NCBI GenBank assembly: GCA_964542645.1
Contig: CAZIUG010000015.1
Coordinates: 558,001 to 622,000, forward strand
From: Moanibacter sp964542645
GTDB taxonomy: Bacteria > Verrucomicrobiota > Verrucomicrobiia > Opitutales > UBA2987
Direction of reading: 5' to 3'
DNA: 64,000 nucleotides
The notes beneath the pieces are model-generated. The model worked only from the letters and a program-made list of their open reading frames with translations. It ran no database searches and was not told the origin of the DNA. The translations under genes were made by a program, and so were the position numbers. Every line of letters starts with the position of its first letter. Position 1 is the first letter of the stretch. Below, one piece after another: positions 1 through 9,173 of the stretch.

Positions 1-939
1 TTAACAGGCTCGAACTGTGCCTTTTTTACTTTGGATACAGACGCGACACCGCAAAAGAATTGGCGGATCGCCCTGCTAAGAGCTAAAGACCTAGAGAAGG
101 AGGATGAACTTTGGGCAAAAGCAGATCTAATAACTAAAAACGATATTGCCAGCTATGACACCGAAGTCCGCGGGGAAGTCGAACCTTACTGTCTAGGTAT
201 AAATAATCCCGGAAAATTGAACCAAGGCTGGGAGATCCTCATACGGAGGTCTCAGAAACGACCAGGTGATTTCATTGAGAAATACGTCCATCCCGATATA
301 CAAAACTGGATGGTCAAAAGGATCTGCGACACCTCGATAACTCCGAATCAGATCTCCTTCATTGTCATCGCCTGCGCTGTAGCTGGCGCAATCCTATTCT
401 ATCATGGACTTTTTCTTATTGCTTGGGTTTTTGCATTTTCAGCAACAGTACTTGATGGGGTAGATGGTAAACTCGCACGTGTCAAACTGATGACTTCAAA
501 GTTTGGTAAGTTTGAGCATGTTTTCGATTACTTCGGTGAAAACGCTTGGTACCTCTGCCTAGCCAGAAATCTTGCCCTCACCTCCGGTCCTTCTGCATGG
601 CTCTGTGGTATTGCCATTTCCGCCTGCGACACCGCGGATCGAATTATCGCGGCCCTCTTTGAAAAAAGAATGAAAATAACGCTTGACGAATATTCATTGT
701 TCGACCGCGACTTTCGACTGATTGGCGGCCGCAAAACAATATACCTTTTTTTCCTTCTGGTCGGATTTTTTTCTGACTCCCTTTATTCTGCTCTCAAAAT
801 CTCATTAGCCTGGGCAAGCTTCACTGTCTTCATACACGCAACCAGAAGCTTCTGGCATTTCCAAAGAGCAACAAGGGTTGGTACCATGTCAGCCATATCT
901 GATCGGTCCAAGTCTTCTTCAGACGAAACGGGAACATAG
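1..939 (+). CDS. CDP-alcohol phosphatidyltransferase family protein, 5' end missing
   Basis: Membrane enzyme expected to move a phosphoalcohol group between a CDP-activated donor and an acceptor alcohol. The frame is open from base 1 with no stop, so the true start lies outside the window; the first usable start inside is TTG at 31. The hydrophobic half begins near residue 105 (counting from that TTG) after the phrase SITPNQISF, typical of the family. The signature is DGVDGKLAR, then eight residues, then G; after that the usual G-x3-D-x3-D reads G-x2-E-x3-D, so one catalytic Asp is Glu and the spacing is one short. The roughly 100 soluble residues before it look like the end of a larger N-terminal domain. 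Substrate cannot be told. It is separated from the hpnN-like gene by 327 bases and is convergent with it. Confidence 0.8.
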   Translation, partial: LTGSNCAFFTLDTDATPQKNWRIALLRAKDLEKEDELWAKADLITKNDIASYDTEVRGEVEPYCLGINNPGKLNQGWEILIRRSQKRPGDFIEKYVHPDIQNWMVKRICDTSITPNQISFIVIACAVAGAILFYHGLFLIAWVFAFSATVLDGVDGKLARVKLMTSKFGKFEHVFDYFGENAWYLCLARNLALTSGPSAWLCGIAISACDTADRIIAALFEKRMKITLDEYSLFDRDFRLIGGRKTIYLFFLLVGFFSDSLYSALKISLAWASFTVFIHATRSFWHFQRATRVGTMSAISDRSKSSSDETGT

Positions 940-1266
940 CTTTCTAATGAATAAGCGGATGCTCCCACCTCTTTAGGAAGATTTAAGGCAAGCTTTGGCC
1001 ATCTAGCAGGGGAAAGAGAATTTCCTGAGCCAAATCAATAATCTTCGGATCTGAGATGGGCTTCAGGATAAGATTGAAGATGTTCCGTTACCCCGGCACA
1101 CGGTCTCAACAGTTTCATTCGCTAGGTTGGTCATTTTGTCTACGCAATGAAAGGGGGGGTAAAACCTTCATGAAACAATTAACACACCCTTTGTGTAAAT
1201 CAAGGGACCTCTTTAATCCAAACCTAATTGAGAATCCGAATATTCCCCCAGTGCTTTAACAACAGC
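940..1266. other. Intergenic region between two convergent genes
   Basis: No convincing gene. On the minus strand about 983-1080 there is a short protein-like stretch (KPISDPKIIDLAQEILFP) ending in TAA, stopped in frame just upstream; a neighbouring frame continues from an ATG. It could be a frameshifted relic but is too short to assign. Confidence 0.4.
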
Positions 1267-3900
1267 CTATTTACTACGGCGCGAACGCAGAAGATAGTAA
1301 GAAGGGAGTATGATTAAGGTCGTGGTCATGGTAAGGAAGACTCCAAGACAAAGCAATTGACCAAGACTAGCGGTACCTCGATGGGAGAGAAACATGAGCG
1401 TGCCAAAACTAAACATAGTCGTGAGCCCGCTGAAAAATACACCTCTAGCGGTACTTGTGTGTAGAAAGTCCTTAGTTGTGCCGGAGATGCTCCGCATGCG
1501 ATGGACCATATGGATACCATTATCAACTCCTAGTCCAAGAAGGAGAGGTAGGGCTATTATATTGGCAAAGTTAAAGGATGCCCCCACCAGGACAGTCGCA
1601 GCCCCGGTGAAGAGACCAGCAACAAGCAAGGGGATCAAGACGAGAAGGGGTTCCACCCAATTCCTAAAGATGGCTATCAATAGTACCGTAATAAGTAATA
1701 AGGCACTAAGAAACGCCTGTTTAAAAGAATAGACAATTGTCCTCCCCGCTTCATATGTAAATATAGGACCCGAAGTTGCATTGGAAGCAACCGCCCTTAC
1801 TTCATTCACGAAGCGAATTAAGGCTTCATTTTCGGATATGTTAAGGTTTGAAAAAACTTGAATCCGAAAGCGTTCGTTTTCGCTAATCCAACGATCGCGG
1901 ATCTCCTTTGGAAGTTTTTCCCTGTCAAAAGGTTCAGAATTAAGTGCAGTGTTCAATGTGTCGAGAGCTAGAGGCAATGTTTCGAGCATACTTTTCTCCA
2001 GGTCACCCATACGCACACCCATGATCTTTGCATCCTCTTTTTCAATCATCCGGAGCAGTTGATTGAGTAGACTCTCCATTCGAACTAGTTGATCCATCCG
2101 TGCCACCTCAGGATACTCTCCCAACTCGTTTAGGAATGACTCCATCTGTTTGATCTGCTCACTGAAACTCGGCGGCGGCTCTGGATCTGTATCAAAAAAC
2201 GAAGTTCCAACGATCAATTCAAGATCCTCCGTAAGAAGAAGTTTCTCCTCCTGGTCACCAGGTACAAGATCATCGATCGAAATAACCTTCCCCACCGTCT
2301 CCATTTTTTTGAGCGCTTTCGATATTCGACGGGTTTCTTCATCATCTGAACCCAATATGATGATACTGGAAGGATGCCTATCACTCGTCTCTATGTATTC
2401 GAGTAGAGATGATGCTGATTCCGTACTAGGATCACGCAATCTAACGGGATCAAACTCGAAACGAGCGTGAAATATCAGCGAAAATGCAACAATAAGAAAC
2501 CCGATACTCACCCATCGGATAGCAGGGCTATAGCGCGAGACAATCGAAGGCCCACGCTCTTCTCTAGGCAAAGACGGTCTAAATGATTTTCTGTCATAAC
2601 TAGGCAAGATACTGAGGATAGCAGGAAGGACTGACAGACTTATAATGAGACTAATAAACATTCCAGTCCCCGATATCAGTCCTAGTTCTGAAACTCCGGC
2701 GTAAGCAGTAGGGATGAAAGAATAAAATCCAATAGCTGTCGAAATCGTGCACATATTCAACGAAGGCCCAATATCAACAATAGCCCCTTTCAGCGCTTCC
2801 TCCTTATCTTTTCCCTCCAGGAGCTTCTCACGATAGCAAAGACAGAGATGTATTGCGTAATCGACTCCAAGACCAATGTAGAGAACAGCAAAAGCTATCG
2901 AGATCAGATTCAGATGTCCAATAACCAGAGCTGCGAATCCCGCTGTCCAAATTATCCCAATGATCAGCGAAAGCAAAGTCGCGAAGACCATTGGAAAGGA
3001 ACGCAGCCCTACTAGGAGTGCAATGCAGACAAGTAGAAGAGATAAAACCCCGGCCTCAGTTGAACCGGATGCCAAACTCTCCATCTCGTCGTGGCCTAAA
3101 GCAGGACCTCCAGTGATTCTCACCCTTATTCCCCATCTTTTTTCTTCCTCCAATTCTCGGCTGAATCTGCGGATCCGCGTTAACGCATCTTTCGCAGGAA
3201 GTAGTCTGCTATAATCGAAATGAGGTTGAACCAGGATGATTTTTCGCAGGTCCCCTATCTCGGACTCCTTGTTGCTCATCACTTCCTGCCACGAAAGTCG
3301 AAATTCCCTTCCCTGGAGATTCGCTTTCAATGCCTGATTAACGCTCTTAAAAATCAAGTTCAGATCAATTTCAGGATCATCATCGAGGAGCCCCAACGCT
3401 ACTTCGAGCATATCGAAAAGTCCGCGCAGACTCTGGTCACGATAGAGGGTAGAAAGAGCTGGCTGAGCCCGAGCCAGGTCGTTTGTTAAGTTCTCCAACT
3501 CATCGAGAGACAGAAACATAAGACCATTATTCTCGATGAATTCTCCCCCTTCAGGTATATAGGCCCCGATGAAATACTCTCTATCCCCATTGATCTGTCT
3601 TGTCAAAATCCGGGAAGCCTCCTTGGCAAACTCTGTCGTATCCGCTTCGACGAATACGATAAGAACACCCATGTACTGGGGAAAAGCTTCCCGATACTCG
3701 GCATAGACCTTTCTGAAAGGCAGATCCGGAGAAATCATCTCATCTAGATCCGTGTTGAATCCGAGATTCTCAGTCGCATAGTGAAATAAAAATATGGTGA
3801 CGGTGACCACGCTCACCACTACCCAAATTGCCCTTCTAAGGACAAATTTAGCCCAGCCGGAGAGCACCCTTTTCTGAAGTGTTACAAATCCGTCACTCAC
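1267..3900 (-). CDS. hpnN: RND-family exporter, HpnN-like (hopanoid transporter)
   Basis: Large inner-membrane protein of the RND/MMPL superfamily (877 residues from the chosen start), with an N-terminal membrane segment, a periplasmic loop beginning with TDLDEMISPDLPFRKVY, a bundle of five to six helices near residues 260-470, a second periplasmic loop and a second helix bundle at the C-terminus. The first loop (ISPDLPFR, NGLMFLSLDELE, QPALSTLYRDQSLRGLF) matches the HpnN subfamily, which moves hopanoids to the outer membrane. The frame can be extended into the upstream gene, but GTG at 3900, eight bases after that gene's stop, gives the normal family length, so I start there. The gene immediately upstream looks like HpnG, which supports the call. 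A generic lipid or small-molecule RND exporter is the alternative. Confidence 0.72.
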   Translation of the reverse strand: MSDGFVTLQKRVLSGWAKFVLRRAIWVVVSVVTVTIFLFHYATENLGFNTDLDEMISPDLPFRKVYAEYREAFPQYMGVLIVFVEADTTEFAKEASRILTRQINGDREYFIGAYIPEGGEFIENNGLMFLSLDELENLTNDLARAQPALSTLYRDQSLRGLFDMLEVALGLLDDDPEIDLNLIFKSVNQALKANLQGREFRLSWQEVMSNKESEIGDLRKIILVQPHFDYSRLLPAKDALTRIRRFSRELEEEKRWGIRVRITGGPALGHDEMESLASGSTEAGVLSLLLVCIALLVGLRSFPMVFATLLSLIIGIIWTAGFAALVIGHLNLISIAFAVLYIGLGVDYAIHLCLCYREKLLEGKDKEEALKGAIVDIGPSLNMCTISTAIGFYSFIPTAYAGVSELGLISGTGMFISLIISLSVLPAILSILPSYDRKSFRPSLPREERGPSIVSRYSPAIRWVSIGFLIVAFSLIFHARFEFDPVRLRDPSTESASSLLEYIETSDRHPSSIIILGSDDEETRRISKALKKMETVGKVISIDDLVPGDQEEKLLLTEDLELIVGTSFFDTDPEPPPSFSEQIKQMESFLNELGEYPEVARMDQLVRMESLLNQLLRMIEKEDAKIMGVRMGDLEKSMLETLPLALDTLNTALNSEPFDREKLPKEIRDRWISENERFRIQVFSNLNISENEALIRFVNEVRAVASNATSGPIFTYEAGRTIVYSFKQAFLSALLLITVLLIAIFRNWVEPLLVLIPLLVAGLFTGAATVLVGASFNFANIIALPLLLGLGVDNGIHMVHRMRSISGTTKDFLHTSTARGVFFSGLTTMFSFGTLMFLSHRGTASLGQLLCLGVFLTMTTTLIILPSYYLLRSRRSK

Positions 3901-3908
3901 TGGAAATA

Positions 3909-4598
3909 TTAGTCTATCTTCTGAGCAATAAGTGAAAGAGTAGAACAGGAGGCCCGGAACTCCCGAACCACCCGAATCGTATTCGCCCATTCGCTGGGGC
4001 GCACTAATAGTTTTCGGAAAAGGGCCCTTCCATCAATAGAACCGTCCTTACCTATGGAGTCTCTAATAAATCCAGGAATCCCTGTTTCATAACTATCGGC
4101 CACTACTCGGAGGACTACGACCGGAATCCCTTTCTTATCCGCGAATTCGGCTATGGCACTACTCTCTAAGTCAACTGCTATTGCTCCAGTCTTCTCGTAA
4201 AGTTGCTTTCTGGCGCTTTTTGTCGTTACTGGTGATTCGCTTGTGTAGAGCGAGCCTTGCCGTAATCTACATGACTCACCCACTTGCAGCATCAACTTCA
4301 TGCGCCAATCCTCATCAAGCGTCCATCTCCTATCATTGGAAGTGATCACAACCTCGGGAAGCAGGAGATCTCCCGAACAAAGGTCTGGGACCAAGGCGCC
4401 TGCACAGCCCCAACTCACTAAACGGTCAATTCCTCGCTCTAACAGTTTCCTAGCCGACTCGGAAGCGCACCGAGCACCCACACCGGAAAGGATACAGAAC
4501 ACGTTATCCCTTGGTGAAACAACAACGCCGGGAGATGGAATAGGTCGTACTAATGTCGCCATCTCCTGTGGTAGGGCTGCAACGATGCCAGTTTTCAT
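3909..4598 (-). CDS. hpnG: Nucleoside-phosphorylase family protein, HpnG-like
   Basis: 229-residue cytoplasmic enzyme of the PNP/UDP phosphorylase superfamily. It starts GIVAALPQEMATL and carries the SGVGARCA glycine motif near residue 39, WGCAGALVPDLCSGDLLLP and AVDLESSAIAEFA with the ribose-binding Glu near residue 145, then VLRVVADS. This set resembles HpnG, which releases adenine from adenosylhopane during extended hopanoid synthesis, more than MTA/SAH nucleosidase, but both belong to one superfamily. The stop is eight bases from the start of the hpnN-like gene, so the two probably form one transcript. No squalene-hopene cyclase or other hpn gene is in the window, so the pathway assignment rests on these two genes. 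Confidence 0.6.
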   Translation of the reverse strand: MKTGIVAALPQEMATLVRPIPSPGVVVSPRDNVFCILSGVGARCASESARKLLERGIDRLVSWGCAGALVPDLCSGDLLLPEVVITSNDRRWTLDEDWRMKLMLQVGESCRLRQGSLYTSESPVTTKSARKQLYEKTGAIAVDLESSAIAEFADKKGIPVVVLRVVADSYETGIPGFIRDSIGKDGSIDGRALFRKLLVRPSEWANTIRVVREFRASCSTLSLIAQKID

Positions 4599-4974
4599 TT
4601 AGCTAGCAAGGTCCCAGATTGGAATTATTTTGTGGGGATGAAACCCCTTCGCAGACCCTCTTCAACGATCCAGAGACTATAAAACCCAGTCATCAATCAA
4701 TTCCAATCAGGGAGAGCAAGCCATGGGAAAATTTCAATAACAGACCCCCAGCCAAAAACAAAATGACCCGAATTGCGACAATATATCACGACTTATGTCC
4801 ATAAAGGAAGGTATGTTTCCCCTTCCTGATACGCAACTCGTGACCGTATCGCAAGATTACCTTATCTCTACCATAAGATGCCATATCGCTATTATGCTCC
4901 GAACGGAAACCCTGGGTGGATGAATAAGATCACTAGAAATCCAGAACAATCGCAAAAACCCAGAATCATACAAT
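4599..4974. other. Intergenic region
   Basis: 376 bases between two minus-strand genes. No gene recognised. It holds one weak hairpin (4806-4826), listed separately. The short plus-strand open frame here has a composition unlike its neighbours and is not annotated. Confidence 0.4.
4806..4826 (-). terminator. Weak hairpin, possible terminator after the Gfo/Idh gene
   Basis: Read on the minus strand, GGAAGG and CCTTCC pair across a 9-base loop and are followed by TTTAT. It lies about 150 bases beyond the stop of the upstream oxidoreductase gene. The stem is short and the T tract poor. Confidence 0.25.
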
Positions 4975-6027
4975 TTAAAGATCCACCGCTTCGCCCTTCC
5001 AAGCCGACTCGTAGACCGCTTGGACCATTTGTACTGCTTTCCTTCCCTCCGATCCCGAGATAGTAGGGGCACGGTTCTCCCTAATGGCATCGACAAGATC
5101 CATAATCTGCAACCGATGGCCTTCGGTGCTAATAGCCCTAGGATCCGAGGTTCCACCACTGATGTCCACCTTGGGCTCATCGATTCGGATTCTTTCGTCC
5201 TCAGGGAACTCCTCTGAGAAATGCCAGAATTCAATCCTGTTGTCTTCTAGAACAACCGATCCCTTATCACCTACTATTTCGATTCGCCGCTCAAATCCAG
5301 GGTAGGAGGAGGTCGAGGCTTCTATCACCCCAAGGGCTCCTCCCGGATATCTCATCGAGACAACCGCAGTATCTTCAACTTCAACACCATGGTGGGATAA
5401 AGTCGCACAATAGGCAAACACAGATTCTGGCATCCCTACCAGCCACTGAAGAAGATCAACGTAGTGAATGCCTTGGTTCATTAGAGCCCCTCCTCCATCG
5501 AGTTTCCATGTGCCCCTCCAATCCGCACTAGCATAATAGGCATCGTCTCGCCACCATTTGATGTAAGCACTGCATTGCGTGAGACGACCAAATCGACCCA
5601 TATTGATGGCCTCTTTCAACAGCTTCGCCTCAGGGCTAAAACGCGACTGAAATACTACCGCCAAAATGCATCCAGTTTTTTCCGCTGTCTCAATAATCTG
5701 ATCAACTTTCTCTACCGTGACCTCTAGGGGTTTCTCGCAAAGCACATGTTTCCCTGCCTCCATTGCCGGAATCGCAACCTCACTGTGAGCTCCGCTTGGC
5801 GTGGTAACACAGACTACATCAATGTCATCTCTTGCCAACAGGGCATCAAACGAAATCTCAACCTCGACGCTTGAGTCCGAAACAAATTCTTCTGCTTTCT
5901 TTAACGAGCGGTTATGAACTACCCTCAAATCCGCCCCTGGCACCTGATTAATGGCATCTAGATAAATCGCGGCAATTCCGCCCGTCCCCACAATCGCAAA
6001 TCCTATATCCTCATTCTTTCTCATCAA
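4975..6027 (-). CDS. Gfo/Idh/MocA family oxidoreductase
   Basis: 350-residue NAD(P)-dependent sugar or cyclitol dehydrogenase. The Rossmann dinucleotide motif GTGGIAA is near residue 15, the family CEKPLEV motif with its conserved Lys is near residue 98, and the C-terminal sheet domain contains DGGGALMNQGIHYVD with the probable catalytic His. It lies 70 bases downstream of lpxA on the same strand. Members of this family next to lpxA include GnnA, which oxidises UDP-GlcNAc so that GnnB can aminate it for amide-linked lipid A; no GnnB-type aminotransferase is nearby, so that reading is only a possibility. An independent sugar dehydrogenase is equally likely. Confidence 0.8.
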   Translation of the reverse strand: MMRKNEDIGFAIVGTGGIAAIYLDAINQVPGADLRVVHNRSLKKAEEFVSDSSVEVEISFDALLARDDIDVVCVTTPSGAHSEVAIPAMEAGKHVLCEKPLEVTVEKVDQIIETAEKTGCILAVVFQSRFSPEAKLLKEAINMGRFGRLTQCSAYIKWWRDDAYYASADWRGTWKLDGGGALMNQGIHYVDLLQWLVGMPESVFAYCATLSHHGVEVEDTAVVSMRYPGGALGVIEASTSSYPGFERRIEIVGDKGSVVLEDNRIEFWHFSEEFPEDERIRIDEPKVDISGGTSDPRAISTEGHRLQIMDLVDAIRENRAPTISGSEGRKAVQMVQAVYESAWKGEAVDL

Positions 6028-6097
6028 TTTTATCGTTCAGTGTGTAAAACCGTATCGCCTCGCGATCTAGGAAAGAATATGTCGACCAGATTACGTT

Positions 6098-6874
6098 CTA
6101 AGCGAATCCGCGCTCGCTTTCATTAGCAAACTTGATTACCGTCCGAATGATGGAAGAATCCGATTCCTCATCGCTCATTAGTTTATCTACCGCTTGACTC
6201 CGATTCATTCCCTCTCGGTAAAGAATCCGATAAACTCTGCGGGCGAGTTGAATTTCCTGTTCACTGAAGCCTGCTCTCTGCAAACCAATTGTATTTATGG
6301 TCCGGACTTCGGCTGGATTTCCTTCACAAATCATGAATGGAGGAATATCTTGGACTAATTTAGCACAGGCTCCGAGCATAGAGTAGGAACCAATTCTACA
6401 AAACTGATGAACTCCTGAACCCCAAGCAATATTGACATGATCCTCAATCTGAACATGCCCGCCCAACGCCGCATGGCTGCTCATAATAAGGTGGTTTCCT
6501 ACAAAACAGTCATGGGCCACGTGACTGTAGGCGCATAACAGACAATCATTACCAATGACAGTAATGTCATCATCCTTACTCGCGGCATGAACCGTTGTAT
6601 ACTCACGAAAGATATTCCGGTCACCAATAACAACCCCTAGTCGATCGCCCTTAGATTTAATGTCCTGGCTTTTTGCGCCAATAAAAGAATAGGGGAAAAT
6701 CATACAATCACATCCTATCTGAGTGCGGCCGACTACAGAAGAGTGGTGATCGATCTTAGTCCCGGATCCAATCTTTGCGCCAGCCCCTATTAACGAGAAG
6801 GGTCCGACCTTTACTCCTTGGTCAAGTTCCACACCTTCTTCGATAATTGCTGTGGGATGAATATTGGTCTCCAC
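6098..6874 (-). CDS. lpxA: UDP-N-acetylglucosamine acyltransferase
   Basis: First enzyme of lipid A synthesis: moves a 3-hydroxyacyl chain from ACP to UDP-GlcNAc in the cytoplasm. The 258 residues form the expected left-handed beta-helix hexapeptide repeats followed by a helical C-terminal domain. The catalytic His sits in YSHVAHDCFVGN, and the QDIKSKGD, GDRNIFREYTTVH and VHQFC motifs are intact. By alignment, the position equal to E. coli Gly173, which limits acyl-chain length, is Ala (SMLGACAKL). The gene begins three bases after the lpxC/fabZ stop, so the two are co-transcribed and probably translationally coupled. Confidence 0.96.
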   Translation of the reverse strand: METNIHPTAIIEEGVELDQGVKVGPFSLIGAGAKIGSGTKIDHHSSVVGRTQIGCDCMIFPYSFIGAKSQDIKSKGDRLGVVIGDRNIFREYTTVHAASKDDDITVIGNDCLLCAYSHVAHDCFVGNHLIMSSHAALGGHVQIEDHVNIAWGSGVHQFCRIGSYSMLGACAKLVQDIPPFMICEGNPAEVRTINTIGLQRAGFSEQEIQLARRVYRILYREGMNRSQAVDKLMSDEESDSSIIRTVIKFANESERGFA

Positions 6875-6877
6875 CCC

Positions 6878-8218
6878 TCAATCGGCCTCCGCCGCATCTA
6901 CGATTGTAAACATGAGGTCAGCCGATGAAGCCACTTTATCACCCACCTTACAGACTGCCGAGGCAGCCGCCAGTTTTTGGGCACGGACCTTGGTTATTTT
7001 GACATCGATCACGAGTTGATCACCTGGTACCACTGGCCGCCTGAACTTAACTTTGTCGCAACTCATAAAGAAAGCTACTTTGCCCTCACTCGCAACATGT
7101 CTGAGCATCAGAACACCTGCTGCTTGAGCCATCGCTTCAATCTGCAAGACCGCTGGCATGACAGGACGTCCGGGGAAATGCCCTTGAAAATAGGGTTCGT
7201 TAATGGAGACATTTTTAATCGCACGCATTTCGAAATTACTTCGAATTTCGACAACGCGATCAATCATGACAAAGGGATAGCGATGAGGAACAATATCGAG
7301 AATTCTTCTTACATCCAATTCAGTCTCATTTATTCCTATCGACGGTTCATCTGATTCGTGTCCCTCCGGATTTCCCTTCTCTGCTCCCTGCCTATCCAGT
7401 TCTTCAACGAGAGTTTTGGTCAATTTGTAATTGAGAGCGTGGCTAGGCTTTACCGCTACGATATGCGCCTTCAGGAGAACTCCCAACAAGTGGATGTCCC
7501 CTATGATATCTAAAATCTTATGTCGGACGAATTCATCCTCAAAACGAAGAGGTTCTTTCGAAAGGATCTTATCACCCTTTATAACGATCGCTGAATCGAG
7601 ACTTCCTCCTCTAATTCTTCCCTGCCGAATAAGCTCTTCTATATCCTCGTAAATCGAGAATGTTCGGGCTGGCGCAATCTCAGAAATATAGGTCTCAGGA
7701 TCAAGATCGATTGAGAGATGTTGCGTGTGAAACCCCCTATCGTCGGACGAGGTGCAGGTAATTTTCAGTCCATCGTGCGGGAGTGCAACAAGTGATTGAT
7801 TTCCTTGAGTCACCGAAACCGGTCGACTCAATGCGAAGTACGATCTCTCTTTTTCCTGTTCGACTAGTTCCCCTTCCAAGAGCAAATCTACGAAAACCTT
7901 AGCAGACCCGTCGATAATTGGTGGCTCACTTCCATCAAGTTCAATCAAAAGATTGTCCACCCCAACCCCAGAGCAGGCACTTAATACGTGCTCAACCGTA
8001 TGAATTTTCGTGTACCCCAACGCCAGGCCTGTGTTCCGAACTAAATCGGAAACAAGGTCCACACCAGGCTTAATCTTTGGTTTTCCATGAAGATCAACCC
8101 TCTGAAACACAATACCGTGATCTTCCGAAGCCGGCTTCAGGGTTAATCGAACCGGATCCCCCGTATGCAACCCTTTGCCCCGTACCGTTGCCTCTCGCTG
8201 TATTGTTCTCTGTTTCAT
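6878..8218 (-). CDS. lpxC/fabZ: Bifunctional UDP-3-O-acyl-GlcNAc deacetylase / 3-hydroxyacyl-ACP dehydratase
   Basis: Fusion of LpxC (about residues 1-285) with FabZ (about 300-446). LpxC part: HTVEHVLSA and RHKILDIIGD carry the zinc ligands, and GGSLDSAIVI, PPIIDGSA and PSHALNYKL are conserved. FabZ part: PHRYPFVMIDR with the catalytic His, then EPYFQGHFPGRPVMPAVLQIEAMAQ. The fusion couples committed lipid A synthesis with fatty-acid elongation and is known from Bacteroidota and Verrucomicrobiota. I start at ATG 8218 (MKQRTIQRE) because it matches the LpxC N-terminus; ATG 8227 and GTG 8251 are also in frame, and the GTG has an AGAGGAG about 11 bases upstream. It heads the lpxC/fabZ-lpxA unit; lpxD is not in the window. 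Confidence 0.95.
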   Translation of the reverse strand: MKQRTIQREATVRGKGLHTGDPVRLTLKPASEDHGIVFQRVDLHGKPKIKPGVDLVSDLVRNTGLALGYTKIHTVEHVLSACSGVGVDNLLIELDGSEPPIIDGSAKVFVDLLLEGELVEQEKERSYFALSRPVSVTQGNQSLVALPHDGLKITCTSSDDRGFHTQHLSIDLDPETYISEIAPARTFSIYEDIEELIRQGRIRGGSLDSAIVIKGDKILSKEPLRFEDEFVRHKILDIIGDIHLLGVLLKAHIVAVKPSHALNYKLTKTLVEELDRQGAEKGNPEGHESDEPSIGINETELDVRRILDIVPHRYPFVMIDRVVEIRSNFEMRAIKNVSINEPYFQGHFPGRPVMPAVLQIEAMAQAAGVLMLRHVASEGKVAFFMSCDKVKFRRPVVPGDQLVIDVKITKVRAQKLAAASAVCKVGDKVASSADLMFTIVDAAEAD

Positions 8219-8501
8219 TGAATTCATGAGGGAGATTGGTCGAATTTCCACTCGACGATCAACTCCTCTACCAACTCTCCCTCTCTATCCTCATTCTATT
8301 TTCAACCCACTACAAGCTTCGAAAGAAACCTGCACATTTTAACGAATGTGAGGCTGACCCCACCGTACCGGACCAAAGCCTGAACCCGCAATCAAGGTCC
8401 AAATCGATCCCAAAATGTCAATCAGCTACAATTTGTTGTATTTTTTCAATTACCGGCTATTGAATTAGGAATTTCTTAAAACCAAAGTTCCTATCATAAA
8501 C

Positions 8502-9059
8502 ATGCCTTCGCCAACAGAAATCCGAAAAGGTCGAGTGATCGAGTACAACGGTCTGCCTCATCTGGTTCTTGAGATGCTTCACCGCACCCAAGGAAGACAG
8601 GCTGGTTTCGTCCAAACTACACTCCGTAATCTTCAAACCCGCTCGACTACCACCGTAAAGTTTCGCAGCACCGATGAAGTTCGGATCCTCCTCACGGAAA
8701 CTGAGAAACTCGAATTTAGCTACATAGACTCTGATGGTTATCATTTCATGAATACCGAAACATTCGAAGATACTCTCATCGATGAAAGTTTCATCGAGGA
8801 TACGAAGAAGTTTCTCTCCGAGGGCAACACCTACGATTTACTCTCCGTAGACGGACAAGCGGTCCAAATCCAACTTCCTTCGGCTGTAGAGCTGAAAGTC
8901 TCCGAGGCTCCAGATGCGATTCGTGGCGATACTTCGGGCGCCGCTCTGAAACCCGTTACCACCGAGACCGGTCTCATTATCCAGACTCCACTTTTCATCA
9001 AAACCGGTGACGTTATCAAAGTCAGCACCTCCGATCATTCTTACCTGGGACGGGCATGA
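8502..9059 (+). CDS. efp: Translation elongation factor P, Arg-32 type
   Basis: 185 residues in three beta-barrel domains; it binds between the P and E sites and relieves stalling on proline runs. The C-terminal domain contains RGDTSGAALKPVTTETGLIIQ, the usual EF-P signature area. In the tip loop of domain I (RTQGRQAGF) the modified residue is Arg at position 32, not Lys. Arg-32 EF-Ps in Pseudomonas, Shewanella and Neisseria are rhamnosylated by EarP; Lys-type ones use EpmA/B. The residue before the Gly is Gln rather than the common Pro or Ser. No earP gene is visible in the window. Monocistronic, divergent from lpxC/fabZ. Confidence 0.96.
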   Translation: MPSPTEIRKGRVIEYNGLPHLVLEMLHRTQGRQAGFVQTTLRNLQTRSTTTVKFRSTDEVRILLTETEKLEFSYIDSDGYHFMNTETFEDTLIDESFIEDTKKFLSEGNTYDLLSVDGQAVQIQLPSAVELKVSEAPDAIRGDTSGAALKPVTTETGLIIQTPLFIKTGDVIKVSTSDHSYLGRA

Positions 9060-9173
9060 GGGGGTAGATCCTTCATCAACCTATCTAAACCTACCTCAGA
9101 AACCAATATCGCGCCGTCGAAGATTCCAACCTTCTTTTGAGGGAAAGAATTTAGAAATTAGGTCGAAAGTTAA

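Noticed and set aside
983..1150. Minus-strand fragments reading like the end of a protein (LKPISDPKIIDLAQEILFP) and a neighbouring frame from an ATG
   Set aside because: Each frame is under 35 codons and they would need a frameshift to join; too little for a pseudogene call.
3901..3990. 30-residue N-terminal extension of the HpnN-like exporter
   Set aside because: It overlaps the end of the hpnG-like gene and lacks similarity; GTG 3900 is better placed.
4619..4804. 61-codon plus-strand frame after the hpnG-like gene start
   Set aside because: Composition is unlike a protein and it overlaps the likely promoter region.
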